Assembly (NCBI RefSeq): GCF_019399895.1
Contig: NC_091880.1
Coordinates: 1,922,001-1,986,000, forward strand
DNA: 64,000 bases
From: Cardiocondyla obscurior
Lineage: Eukaryota; Arthropoda; Insecta; Hymenoptera; Formicidae
Direction of reading: 5' to 3'
Part shown: positions 50,750 to 63,443 of the stretch, one piece after another
How the letters are laid out: each line of letters opens with the position of its first letter
How positions within the stretch are numbered: the first letter of the stretch is position 1
Position numbers and translations under genes: made by a program
The notes under the pieces: model-generated
Databases searched by the model: none
Seen by the model: the letters and a program-made list of their open reading frames with translations, nothing else
Told to the model about the DNA's origin: nothing

Positions 50750-51459
50750 CATCATGTTCGAGAGATAGTACCATGTGAAATTGCCGCGGACGGCGGTCGG
50801 CAGTGCGTCCGTCCGTGCGCCTGGCCGCCTGCCCGTCCGTCCGTTCTTCAGTGCGGTGTCGCCTTGTTCGTAGTCGGTTGGGCATCGCGTCGGTTCCGTG
50901 AGCGCGTCGGTTTCGCGGAGTGAATCTGTGGTTTAAATGGTGCCGAATCGCAGAGGATCGCGTGGAGGGCCGAGACGAATCGGAGAGAATCGTCGCGCAG
51001 TGAGCTGCTCCGGCTGTTAGCCGTCACCACGATCGTCGAACGAACGGAGTAGGTAACGAAGAAGGATCGCCGCGGCGCCAAAGCGACGCTCGGACACGAT
51101 CTTGTCGTAGCCCCGCATTATGTGAATCGCTTGAGACGACACGAGTCGCGCTGCGTTCTCGGTCACTTTGGAGGTAAAGCGTGCAAGTGTTTCGTAAGCG
51201 AGCATTACTTCGTTGCGGGGGAAGGGCGGGAAGTGGTCGCCGCGTACGTTATTTCGTTCGCCTCAGTGCTTTCGTAACAGTTGGAGTGACCAGACGCGGA
51301 CGGAGTTCGCGCGGCTCGGTGCAGGTGGCGTTGCGTGGGCCGCTGATACATCGTGAAGGCAATTACTCGCGGCGACAAGTGCGACACCTCTGGCCCCGCG
51401 AGCACATTCGCGACTAGTTTCATACGCGAAATGACGGTGAAGACGCGAGCATTGTTCGG
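50750..51459. promoter_or_regulatory. GC/CpG-rich candidate divergent promoter region
   Basis: This stretch between the minus-strand donor exon and the array is rich in CpG. It includes repeated GTCCGTCCG words near 50,805-50,845 and several TCAGT initiator-like words (for example in TTCTTCAGTGCGG near 50,835 and CGCCTCAGTGC near 51,264). Minus-strand splicing signals lie below it and plus-strand donors lie above the array. I infer a divergent start region; no TATA box is obvious and no start site can be fixed from sequence alone. Confidence 0.35.
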
Positions 51460-52552
51460 AGCAGGACACCAGACACTGGCGTACGCTGGTGATATAACGT
51501 GATGTAACGCGAAGGCAGATATAATGCTTGTTTACGCGACGGCGACTAGAGTACGTAATAACCTTGTCGCGATGTGAGTAGTATCACACGAGGCGCGTGC
51601 GTACACGTACCATGGAGCGCGGGCCGCGGGGGGTGGAAAGGGACACTAGACACCGTCGCACGTTGAAGGCAGGTGCTCCGTTTGCTCCGGCGACGGCGGC
51701 TAGAGTACGTAACCTTGTCGCGATGTGCGTAGCATCACACGAGACGCGTACGTAGACGTACCATGGAGCGCGGGTCGCGGGGGGCGGAAAAGGACACCAG
51801 ACACTGGTGCACGTTGAAGGCAGGTGCTCCGTTTGCTCTGGCGACGGCGGCTAGAGTACGTAACCTTGTCGCGATGTGCGTAGTATCACACGAGACGCGT
51901 ACGTAGACGTACCATGGAGCGCGGGTCGCGGGGGGCGGAAAAGGACACCAGACACTGGTGCACGTTAAAGGCAGGCATTGCGTTTGTTTCGGCGACGATA
52001 GCTAGAGTACGTAACCTTGTCGCGATGTGCGTAGCATCACACGAGACGCGTGCGTAGACGTACCATGGAGCGCGGGTCGCGGGGGGCGGAAAGGGACACC
52101 AGACACCGTCGCACGTTGAAGGCAGGTGCTTCGTTTGCTCTGGCGACGGCGGCTAGAGTACGTAACCTTGTCGCGATGTGCGTAGTATCACACGAGGCGC
52201 GTACGTAGATGTATCATGGAGCGCGGGTCGCGGGGGGCGGAAAGGAACACCAGACACAGGTGCACGTTAAAGGCAGGCATTGCGTTTACTTCGGCGACGA
52301 CGGCTAGAGTACGTAACCTTGTCGCGATGTGTGTAGTATCATACGAGGCGCGTACGTAGATGTACCATGGAGCGCGGGTCGCGGGGGGCGGAAAGGAACA
52401 CCAGACCAGAGTACGTTGAAGGCAGGTATCGCGTTTGCTTCGACGACGGTGGCTAGGATACGTGACCTTGTCGTGATGTGCGTAGAATTTTCCACGAGGC
52501 GAGTACGTAGACGTACCATGGAGCGCGGGCCGCGGGGGGCGGAAAGGGAACG
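51460..52552. repeat. Tandem array of about seven 151-bp units
   Basis: Units starting near CGACGGCGGCTAGAGTACG recur at 51537, 51691, 51842, 51993, 52144, 52295 and 52441, with periods of 154, 151, 151, 151, 151 and 146. A diverged half unit precedes them from about 51460 and the last unit is truncated near 52552. Units are GC- and CpG-rich, contain a GTACGT/ACGTAC palindromic stretch, and carry ACCATGGAGCGCGGG at a fixed place. Two sub-variants alternate (GGTGCTCCG and GGCATTGCG types), hinting at a roughly 302-bp higher-order duplication. The array separates the minus-strand exon at 50.2 kb from the plus-strand exons at 52.8-53.2 kb. Confidence 0.95.
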
Positions 52553-52784
52553 CGCCGCACTACGCATACCGTGGCCGAGGGAGGGGATCGAGTAGAGGAA
52601 AGTCCCGCACACGTATTCACGTACGCCAGTCGACGTCGCCGCCACTACGCTCTACATTTGTCCTTTATTGTACGCATTTTCTTCGGGTTTTTTTACGCGT
52701 ATCTGCATCTCGCCTTGGTTCACTCGACGTATACATGGAGTTTAGATTGTCGCGGTTGATCGTCTGTCGCACTCGAACGGTTGG
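52553..52784 (+). other. Candidate plus-strand 5' exon ending at a strong donor
   Basis: Right after the tandem array, GC-rich sequence grades into GAACGGTTGG|GTGAGTAAA, a consensus donor at 52784/52785. No acceptor is evident upstream, so this looks like the end of a first exon transcribed away from the array. The exon start is not defined; I placed it at the array edge. A 62-codon frame that opens near 52,571 is not convincing as a protein. Confidence 0.4.
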
Positions 52785-53111
52785 GTGAGTAAATCGTCGC
52801 GTTTTTATCCTCGGTTCGATCTCGCGGTTGAAATTGGTTTAATTCTCGAGTCGATTAATTAGATAGTGCGAAGCCGGAATATCTTTGATCTTTACTAACA
52901 GCGTATTCTGCATTTGGCGTGCGATGTCGAAAGTACCGTACACTTTTTTTGATGAATAATACACGCGTGAGTCTGATTAGCCGTGTTCGCGAGGGTATGT
53001 GCTTATATGCTTGTACGCGAGCGCGGACATTTACATTATACGGACATTATTAAGTGAAAGTGCAACAACGGAGGATGAGAGAAAGAGAATGCAGCCTGGA
53101 CAACGCGGAAG

Positions 53112-53165
53112 CTGAGAGGAGGAGGCGGCCAGAGAGGCATCGGGCGACATTGAAACAACTATAAG
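53112..53165 (+). other. Candidate plus-strand exon end carrying the repeated module
   Basis: The segment begins CTGAGAGGAGGAG and ends CAACTATAAG|GTGAATT, a weaker donor than the others. It aligns with the end of the minus-strand 127-nt exon at 16.2 kb over CTGAGAGGAGGAGG, GGCC, GGCATCG and GCGACA, but here it is on the plus strand. A 29-codon frame, MRERECSLDNAEAE onward, ends TAA inside the module. It may be the end of an alternative first exon of the plus-strand unit. Confidence 0.4.
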
Positions 53166-53405
53166 GTGAATTACCTTTTATATTCACCGAGCTATCTTAT
53201 ATAATTTTTCAGAAATTAGAAATAATTTGCTAAATGTAAATTTTTTTTTTCTATTAATCAAATAAAAGAAATTATTATCTACAATTTAAATGTATTCCCA
53301 GAACTCGCATTTATTCTATGTGCCATATTTTTCATTCCCTTTAATTGTTTAAATCACTTTTTAAACAAATTATTTTTTGCTAAAGATAAATACATTAATT
53401 AATCT

Positions 53406-53462
53406 CTAAACTCCTTTCTGTTTCAGGTGAGTAAACAGATAGCTGATTACGACTCTTCAGTA
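53406..53462 (+). promoter_or_regulatory. Candidate recursive splice site / 36-nt microexon, plus strand
   Basis: CTCCTTTCTGTTTCAG|GTGAGTAAAC juxtaposes a strong acceptor and a strong donor at 53426/53427, and a second donor, TTCAGTA|GTAAGTAAT, follows at 53462/53463. The 36 nt between them are exactly 12 open codons in one frame (VSKQIADYDSSV). It may be used as a ratchet point, as a small in-frame exon, or as either in competition. It lies 261-642 nt downstream of the two candidate 5' exon donors at 53,165 and 52,784. Confidence 0.58.
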
Positions 53463-56293
53463 GTAAGTAATTAGGCTCGTATTTACTTTCATACCAATAA
53501 CGAATGTTCTTTGTCGCGTGAACGCCGAGTGCTATTATTAACGTCGTCGTTAAAGCGAAAAGCTCCTAAGGGCGAGGGCTTGAGGGTGACGTGCGATTAG
53601 GGCAAGTCGTATCAATAATGAACATCCCTCGGAGAAAAGACAGCCGTGATTTTTCTCCTCGCGGCGGTTTCGCTTTTCGGTAGTATTGATTAACGGTAAC
53701 TTCTTAACTCTCAAGTAGAACATTGGATAACAATAGCCTCAATAAATATTTTTTAATTAAAAAGCAATTTCAAAAATTTCCCTTTTTTTTCTTAAACACT
53801 TTCTAATTTATTCTCAATTTTTTTTCTTGAATATTTAGCTTATCAATTTAAGAAAATTTTTTTTTAATTAGCAGATTTGATCTTAAGATAAGAAAAGAAA
53901 AAAAAAATAGATTGGCCAGGACAGTGTTTTATTTAAGAGCGTTAAGACGATACTCGTGGCGTAGGGAACATAAAAATCACAAAGAGACTGTGCTGGCCGT
54001 GTTGTAAATTTCATTGTTGAATATCCAATACACTGTGGAAACGCTCGAGATCGGAGGGCGTAATTAGCATTTGACAACGATTAAACGGAACGTTTTACTC
54101 GCTATAGGTCGCCGCACGAGGATAATACAATTATCCGCGCAAAATTTCGGATAGATCGAAAAGGTTCGGCACGGACGCGCAACGCAATCATTTGTTGAAC
54201 CAGGCGGGGTAGGGTCGGCGTTGTAACGCATTGAATATGGAAATGGTACGGACACAAAAATAAAATTTACATTGCCCGCGTTTTGATACCGTTATTATCT
54301 CAGCTCCCGCTTTTATTCGGCACCGCGACCGGACGTTAATAATTAATACGGGAATGCGTTTATCGCACATTTTCCTCTTTTGCCTTCGACGCGCACGAGG
54401 GGGGGGGGACTCGGGAAGAAATCACGAGTGGAAGGAGAATTGAGGCCGAACCGCGGTGGAAGTTTTTTTTTCTCGACGCGCGCTACTTGGAAACTGACCG
54501 TCCAGCGGGATGCCGCGAGGACTTGGGCAAAAAGTATATTTATCGTCGTCGCGCCCTCCTCTCTTTCTCTTCTCCGAATCACTCTTTCGGTCGCGAGAGG
54601 CCCAGGATCGGCCCTGCGGTCCGCCGTGGACGCTGATTGATTAACGATCGCCCCTTGCATAAAACTGCGATCGCGTCTCCGAACACAACGTCCCGCGCCC
54701 CTTCTCTCCCCCTCGCGCACGCGATTCTACGAGAACGTTTTACCGCGCCCACCTCTCGTGATGAATAGTTCTTCTACCTTAACGTTCGCTCTCTCCGGTC
54801 GCCCCGGTCGATTTAATTCGTCGCGTATTGCATTCGCCGGCGATGTATACGACCGATACTGCTTTTCTTCACCCCGCGGGTCCACTCTCGACGTTCCTCG
54901 ATCAATTCTGTCGGATTGCATTAGCAATAAAAGTCGCGTAACGTGTATTGAGACCGGCGCTCCGTTTGAAGAGCAGTCGAAATTACTCGGGTGTGAAAAA
55001 CTTGCCCTCCGGGTCGTCCAGTGCCGATCGCGATCGAGCTTGCGGACCCTGGGTCGCGGTAACAACGCCGGGTCGACGGACACGACGGCGATTTATCGAT
55101 TAATTAATTCGTTCTTCATTATCTTCGATAATTAGTATTGCGAGTCGGGTGAATGGAATCATAATTAGTTCGGGGCGGTGATTCAAGAAACGTGCGTCGT
55201 GGCTCGTCGCCAATTCAGAAGGGCGTAAACTCACTGGCGTCCGATAATGAACTTCACGGGCGCAAATCTATTTTCTTAATTTTCATCGTTCCTCGCTCGA
55301 GTTTGCGGCCGCTCGCGTGAGAGAGATCCTCTGCATATTGGTACGTGCGCTTTAAACTAAATCGCAACTACGGTTAGCAATCGTCTTTTTTCTTATTTTA
55401 TTTCACGGATGCGCATATTTATTACGTTTCAAAGAATCGCGGGGAAAAATTTCGATCTCGCGTGAAAAAGCACCTATATTTGGCATACATAACGCGGACT
55501 TTAGAACCTATTTAAATTTATTATTGCTTATTCCCGGTTCGGCTTCGGCATTCGAATAAACATGTCGGCAAATGGCTCGCGAGTACCCGCGCGCATACCT
55601 CCGGCTTCCGTTATTAATGCACGAATTTTATCGGTCGTATAATCCGCGCCGTGTCGGATGCCGGTAATCTCGAGCGTCGCGAAACACAACGTTAGGTCGG
55701 ACTGTTTAACGCTGGAAGGAGCAATTAATTATCGATCACGCTTGCCTAAGACGAAAACAATGGTCAGGTCAGACGTCTGTTGCAGCTGCATCACCGGTCT
55801 TGATGTAGATTATCCTAAGACGTTCGGGCATTAATGCACCCGCGCGAGCACCCTCCGCGCTAGGCCATTATACGTACACGAGTCAATAGATCGCCGAGCG
55901 CATTATGGATACGCTCTAATGCGTTGACGCGCCGGGGGATTTATCGGGTCATTATATCGATCGACCGGCGCAATCTAGAATATGCGATCAACACCACTAA
56001 ATGTTCAATTGTCGGCAATATTCGCGCTGCGAATTCCCATTACGCGTCTTCCGTCAGGCGGGCTCGCCTTGTCGCGCAATTAAAATACAACGCAAATTAA
56101 TTTTTTTTCTAAACTTTACTTTCACTCGTCCGAAGCAAAGAAAGGAATGTTATTTTGACGAAATATTTTAAATATTGTTTCTTATAAAATAAGGGCGGCG
56201 TACAGGATTTCTGTGCTAGTTGATAGTATTGTCGGCGACAATTATTTAAACGGCGGAGTGTCTCTTATTTTTCTGCTTCCTTTTAATCCCACC

Positions 56294-56330
56294 AATCTAT
56301 CATTGTCGACTTGATCTATCATTGTCGGGG
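56294..56330. repeat. Short direct duplication
   Basis: ATCTATCATTGTCG occurs twice with a seven-base spacer. Small local duplication without visible function. Confidence 0.85.
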
Positions 56331-59300
56331 TTTCAATAATTGAAACGACGATGTACGACAAGCTGTATTAGACCGCGACAGTTTAATAAATCGTTCGCCG
56401 AGCCGCGAGCGGCGTACTTTTATCGGACCGTATATCTGTGCCAGAGTGGCTGCGCGTAATCAAGCGTGAATAAGACTTCGCTCTGGGGAGATCAACCCTC
56501 GTTTTCGTATCGGCCATCCGGCGGCGGAGATATTTCCGATTGACGTATCTTTCGATACAAAGATTACCGCGAGGATGATTTCCCTTGTTTCCCCTGCCTC
56601 TCCCCCTCCCGCCCCCTTTTTTTTCCCGCGCGACACGTGATCACGGTATCCTTGCTGACGTCTCTTCCGTTGTCCTTCGCTGTTTTTCGCGCGGGGATAA
56701 GTAAAGAGAACGGCAGGCGGAAATATAATGCGAGGAGAGAAGGAGGGCGAATGGGGTTCGTTCGGAGCAGCGGAAGCACGAAGGCAACGAATAGAAAAAT
56801 CTCACGGATTGTTGGGTCGCTCTGAATTTCTCAGTTCTCGCGATCGGCAGCCGGCGTAATATCTATTGAAAAGAAACGGTGAAGAAAGGAAGCTGAGAGC
56901 AGGCAGGCGAAAGGGGAAACATCTCGACGCGGCGCGGGACGAACGGGGGGGAGGGGGGGAAAGAATGGACGCTCAATCGGGTTCGCAAAATCACCGACAA
57001 TCGCGCGGGTAGAACGAGCCGGCATAGCTGAAAGGATGTAAAAGCCGAAGGTCGAATGTCGTAAGCGTCCCGACCTCTGATTGCTACGGGAAAATGGAAA
57101 AATTGTCGGCTCTCTGGCGCGCGGCAGTGCACCGGAAATAAATTCCGCCGCGAGTCGTTTCTCGATCCATTGTGAGCCTCAGACGGCAAACCTGACGAGT
57201 GCGAAACCATCGCCGCTTTTCGGATACACCCGGATGCGGATCGCGTGAGTTTGATAACGTATCAACAGGTGTTAATACGATTGTTTAATTTGCAACGAGG
57301 CACACGAAGCTTCGCTAAGCGCTAATCCATTTCGTTTACTACGATTTTTTACGATCATTTAGATACTTAACAATTAAAAACCAAAAAAAAAAAAAAAAAC
57401 TTTTATATTGTTTCATGACAATAATTTTATTATTGTAGTTTCTTTTCTTGAGTACTTAATTGTATTGTTGTATTTTTATTATTTTTATTTTTTTTTTAAT
57501 TCGGATACTAGTCTAGTTTGAACTCAATGAACTGTTGATACTCCGTTTAATTTGCAAAAAAAAAAAAGCTTGCTATGTAATATTTTTTTATCGGTTTATT
57601 TCAATTTAATCGATATCGCCGGGCATGGGCGAACTTGTTTTTCGACGGCAAACACAGTCCGGCGATTTTGTAAAAATAATTAACGACTGCGCGATTCAAT
57701 GGTGGTCACGGGGGGCTAACCCTGACCGAGCGGTCTAAACACGGGGCTTGTTAAAGCACGCGGACTTGTAACTCGCGGTAACGTACACCGCGGGCGAGCC
57801 ATTGTTTCGAGAGGGTGGGAGCCACTCCATTCTTTTTTCTCGTCCGCACAAGTGATATAAAACGGCTCGGTTATCCCGGAAGCCGTCGCGAGCGCGGCTA
57901 ATTAGGCAAAATTCCACAAGTTCCCGCCGGAGAATAGCCGGCTGATGAAAAAGGACACTCCCGTCGACTACGTACGTTACAAGAAACTGCGGTGATTAGT
58001 GCCGGAATTACGATACCAGGGGAGTCTAGAATCTACCCGCGGAAAATGTCGTCGGGCCGTCTTTTATTCCGCGGAAAGAGGAAACGTGCGGATACCTCGC
58101 GCAGACGTTGCTCGCACAATGAGAGAAGATCCGAATTTTTTTTCCCCTCTCCTTCCCCTTCTCGCGGAGACACCGCGTGCGAAATCCAACGTGTGGAAAT
58201 ATGTCGCGAGAGCATTTCGCTCTCTGTTAATTTTCACGATTACTTCCGGCGAGTATTTTTATATCCTGCTTCGTTGCTGTCGCCCTTTCAACTTTAAATT
58301 ATCGTTTTAAACGGTCGTTTAAAGGAACGTTCAGCCGAACGTCTTTCGCATGATTCGTTTGGCAATTGCACAGTTAATCTTTCTAATTACTTGCGGTGGA
58401 GTAGGTACTTCGTCTTAGCCGCGACGTTGCGCATCGATTATTCAGGGCTTCTTAACCCCGACGGCAGCCCCGTGTTAATAACGGCAATTGTTGCGCCGGC
58501 TATTAGCTCATTATCATCTTTTATACTCGGCTCGCTCGAATGCATCGAGGACAAGGACGCTTATCCTCGCCGTAAAGGGCGGGAACGGCGCGTCGCGTTA
58601 AGGCTCGGCTCGGTGTATCGATTTAAAAACATTTAAATTCCATAAATATCCAACGAAACGTTGAATAAGGCATGCGCGAAGCCAAAAGCCTCTCGCCTAC
58701 CGAGAAGACGACGAGAGCAGAGATAACGTATGATAGAGTGCACTGTTGCATAAACCAAAAGCGGGAGAAACTTTCGATAGTGGCGCGAGATAGTTTGAAG
58801 TAATCTTCGGGCAACGAGAGTAACATCGCAGGCGGCTCGTCTGCTTATTAACTAAAGCATGTCGTATTAATCTTTTGAATTTTTTTCGCGGCACGCTCGA
58901 CGTCTCAACGGGAGCTCTAAAGTGGCGAAACAATTTTTTGGTTTGAAACGTTTTTTTTATTTTTTATTTGCCGCGGCGAGGAAAATAATTTGCAGACAAC
59001 TTGAAACGGGTTTAATTAACGCTCTCAAATATCGCTGGCGTTTGTGGAATCCGCAATTTTTTGTGGCTGTTAACCGAACATATTGTTTATTGACCGGTCG
59101 ATTTAAACGACAAGTGTCGCGGTGACTAGCCGAAATAAATTCGCGAGCAAGAATGGCCCGTGCATTGTCAGGCGGTAGCAGTAAACCGTTATCAACTATT
59201 CGTGAGGGCTATCCGATACACGCGGACGTCATCGAGCCGGCATTAGGGCAGCTTGATTGGAAAAGTCTATAACTGTGCCACGGGCTCGTTATCGCGAACG

Positions 59301-62300
59301 AGCCTGTCAACAGGTATAAACGAGAAATCGCGGAGCATCGGAACAGAAAAAGGGCAAAAAGAGGTACGATCGGAAGGAGAAAAACGAGAAGCGCGGAGAA
59401 ACGATTCGTCGTGTAGTAGCGAGGGGTGGCGAGTCGAACCCGAAACGACCAGTAAATACGACTGACCCACGGTTCGACGACGGGCGCATCGAAAACGGAT
59501 GGAAGGCGAGAGGGCGAAAGTGGCGGAGAGCGCGAGGGGGGGCTGCCCGGGCTGTGATCTAGAAACTGCAGGTAATAGATTCAGTCGCGGGACGAGAGGA
59601 TCGAGGTCGGAATCGGATCCCTCGATGGAAATAGGAATCTAGTGCCGGAGGACGCGAGTCCGCGCGGAGGGAAGGGTCGTAGCCCGGGAATAAATCATTT
59701 CTGATTTTAATCAAACCGGGAAAACATTCGCCCGTTTCTACTCGACGGCCCGCGCTCGTTTTGTCCGACGTTATATCGCGAACGGCATGCGCTCGCCGTC
59801 GTCATCATCCGCGCCTTGGCCTCTTCTCTCTCTCTCTCGTTCGCGCGACCGATGAGCCTCGAAAGGAAAACGAGCGGCAAACGATGAAAACGCCGTCATT
59901 TATCGAGAACCCGAAGTGAGTTAATGAAAGAGAACAGAAACTGCTCATAGAACGTGTTGACCGGGAAATTTCTACGATAGTCTGACATGAATACGAACTC
60001 GCGCAAACAGCGATTCGTTTTTGGAAAATGTATTTCGGGCGAAACGATGCTACCGATAAATGGCAGAATTTTAGATGGGAAACGTTCAATAACGAGATTC
60101 ATTCTTTAATCATAAAATTTGAATACGTTGCGGGAATCAATGGCAAAGCTAACATCGTTAATTACGTTTTATTCGGAAAGAATTCTTTTCTTTGTGCCAC
60201 GTATACCTTTTGAAGAGTTTAACCAAAGTATATGTCTGCGTATCGTACACGCGCGAACATATTATATTTGGTTATAATATTTCTTGCATAGCAGGTGACG
60301 CATATAGAAACTTGGTTTTATTATTTGTTTGCATATCTTTATTTAAAGCTTTGTCAGCGTTATTTAACTTATGAATATTAATCGCGCGTTGCGTTCTTAT
60401 GAAAGTTGATTTGATTCCATGAATAAATTATTGTCGTCCACTGTATCCGCGGATTATAAAATTTTTAGTACAATAATACCTCTAGTAAAACCGGTAGCAC
60501 AAACGTGCGCAAATAATTGTTCTCGATATAGATGCTACGAGTATAGATAGCGATCTTTTAAAGAAAAATCACCCGGGACATAATTAACTTAACGCAGTTA
60601 ATATCACGCGACGAGTGCTCTTAATAATCTCGCGACGACTTAATTCCTATAGTTAATTCAGTTTAATTATTTGGACAGAATAAATTTACAACGAGTACGG
60701 AGACGAATTAACGAGTGATATTTCGAACTTATAACCACGTTACAAGTAATTACAAGTAATCAGAGCTATTGATTGCATAAATGATCTTCGAGTGAAAGGT
60801 ATTGATTGCGAAAGCTGATAAAAGTAGTTCAGTATCAGTTAGCGTGTTAATTCGGTTCTTACGTTAGAATTATTTTTTCGGAGCCGATCTACTGTTTACA
60901 GGCCGTACTCAACTTAGGTGGCTGTGGAATGCAGCACGCTCGGCCACTTGACTTTGTTTACGTTCCTTTATCAACTTTTTTACACATGCTGAGAGCTTAT
61001 AACGTGAATATTATTTCGAATATCACTTTGAACATCGCGCTGAATATTATCTGTAATGTATCACGGATTGTAACCGATTGATGTACCGTGCTATTTCTCG
61101 ATTAGATCAACTGGTTTCGATACTCAAACGGAAGAAAATAATATAATTAACGTATAAACGTATTTATAAAATATATTCTAAGAAACGAAAAACTTTTAAT
61201 GATTCATAAATTTTTAAATATACTGTTATTAATTAACACGTTTAGTAATTTTTACAAATTTCAATTAATTAAAAATTGCGGTTAGACTTTATTTATTTTT
61301 TCCAAGCAAATAATATTCCAAAGAAACTTTAACGAAATTATTTTCGTAGTATATTCAGTATAATATGTGCCCATAATGTTAACCGGTGACATTACGAAGG
61401 CATATTGAATGCGGAAAACTACGATTGAACTCGAGCAGCTGCGCCACCGGCAAAATAGTTATATCAGTTATGTCGAGGAAAGAAAGGAACTCGATAGGGA
61501 AGTAATAATGCGGATAATAAGATGGATCTTGCCGTTGGGAAAGAATTGATCGAAAAAATAATTTAAAGAAGCGTCGATCCGCGATAAGATGCAAAATAGC
61601 CGCGGTAACTGTGCGACTCTTTCCTTTATCCCTTTTTTTTTTTTTTCTTTTTCCTTCTCGTCGCGAACGGTTCGCAAGCGCGTTTCAAGGCGAAACGAAG
61701 GCACCGCAAGAAAATCGTTTAAGCGCCGCATTAAGCGGACTGACCAGCTATTAGCATGGGTAATGGAACGGCGCGATTGTTTTCCATTCGGTCGCACCTT
61801 GCCATTCGTGGAGGACCTCTCCTGGCTTGGCTTTGTTCTTCGCCCGCTCTTTGATACATTGTCGGCCGCAACACGCCGCTTTTCCCATGCCATGTCGCAC
61901 GTCAGAGCGGCCTTTGCGTTACGTTAATTTGTCCGGCAATTTTCTTGCCGTAAGGGACGCTGTTTTATCGTGGGAATATTTGCGTACGTTTTGACGCGTG
62001 AAATTATTAAGCTTTGTTACATCGCGCTACATTTGCGACACGACCGGGAAATTTTCCGTGAGCAGATATTTGTTGTAAAATTTAGAAGAAAAAGAAAAAA
62101 ATATATATAATGAAATAAACGCGAATAATTTGAAGGAAAGACGCGGCAGTAATTTTTCATGATTAATGTCAGCCGGGAAGCAAATCGATGGCGCATTGAT
62201 TTTATTGCCGATTCGGGGACAATGTATGGAAGGGTGGCACGTTAGAAGCGCTGACCAAATTATAACCGGAAACAAAACAGACGAACGCACAATGGGGTCT

Positions 62301-63413
62301 GCCGGCAAAGGCAATAAAATATGATAAACGTCACGAGCAGGGCTCCTGCCTCTTTGTTGGTCGGTCAGTGCCTGTATATACCCACGCGAATCGTTCCCTG
62401 CATCGCGCTCCCGAACGAATTCTAATGGCCGTGTCCCCTGCAGTTGGCCGTTCGATTGCATTTCTTCCGCAAAAGTTTCACCGTCTGCGCGGAAAGGCAG
62501 CTTGCTAAGGGCGCTCTTAATAACTCGACCGACAATAGGATTATAAAAAGCGAATGCAACGAGCAAGCCGAAGACGTTTTTCCAGCGCGAAGTAACCGTG
62601 CCGGCGCGATAGATTATAATTACCCTCAATTAAATCAACTTCTAGTTTAAATAAAAGTGTTCGAAATTATTAACTTAAAGGGATACTTATTTTAAATTAC
62701 GATAGCACCGTAATTGTACTGTTTTACGTTCCAATACCGGGTTGTTCGCAACTTTTTTTTCAACAGATCCGCGTAATTAAATTCACCGTTCCATTCGAAC
62801 AATTAAAGCTCGGCCACGAAAAATCTCCAGGCATCGCGCCATTGTTCCGCGATTCGTCGGTCAATAAATAAATTAGTCATTTTGATTGGATTTTCCTGGC
62901 AAGATTACCGGCAATTCCGATGCGCAAACATCTGGCCGATTCGTTTGAAAATTCAACATCGCTCGCGCGGTAACGTGGCAATCACCGCGCCCAGACACGC
63001 CGCATTGTAACGCGTGAAAGAACATTTCCACGAAGCCGCACGGCCATGTAACTCCACTCGCATTATATTCACGTACCGCGGAGCAGCGCATTCGATGACT
63101 GTAAACGAAACTACTCGACGGACGATACAGCGCCGGTAACGCTTTGCGCATTGAAGTACGCCTCGCGCAGCGGCAGAAACTTCGAAATCATTGAACCCAA
63201 AAAATCGTTCGGGCGCACAGCGCGCTCGTTTCCCGAATTTCGATATTCGCCGCGCATACTTTAGCGCAATCGAATTTACCTCTCGTTAATCGACGCGGTG
63301 TACCCGAACGTGATAAATTCAGCGCACAATGTGCAATAACGAAGGATACGAAATAATAAAGCTTTCAGACAACGGACGAATATGTTGCAGAGAGAAAATC
63401 AAATTTAATCGAA

Positions 63414-63443
63414 CCTCTCTCTCTCTCTCTCTCTCTTTTTTTT
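63414..63443. repeat. (CT)n followed by T run
   Basis: About eleven CT dinucleotides run into eight T residues and CCCTCTAG. On the plus strand this resembles a polypyrimidine tract ending in CCCTCTAG, so it might function as an acceptor, but no partner donor is evident. Most simply a microsatellite. Confidence 0.9.

Noticed and set aside
53170..53215. TTTTTCAG acceptor-like word at 53,212 after the 53,165 donor
   Set aside because: The resulting 46-nt intron would be too short for normal insect splicing.
59400..59470. GAGTCGAACCCG word recalling a tRNA T-arm
   Set aside because: No acceptor stem, D-arm or anticodon arm can be folded around it.
62027..62629. 200-codon open frame on the minus strand, the longest in the window
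   Set aside because: No family resemblance, no splice or polyadenylation context. By a rough estimate one frame of this size is expected by chance in 64 kb of this composition.
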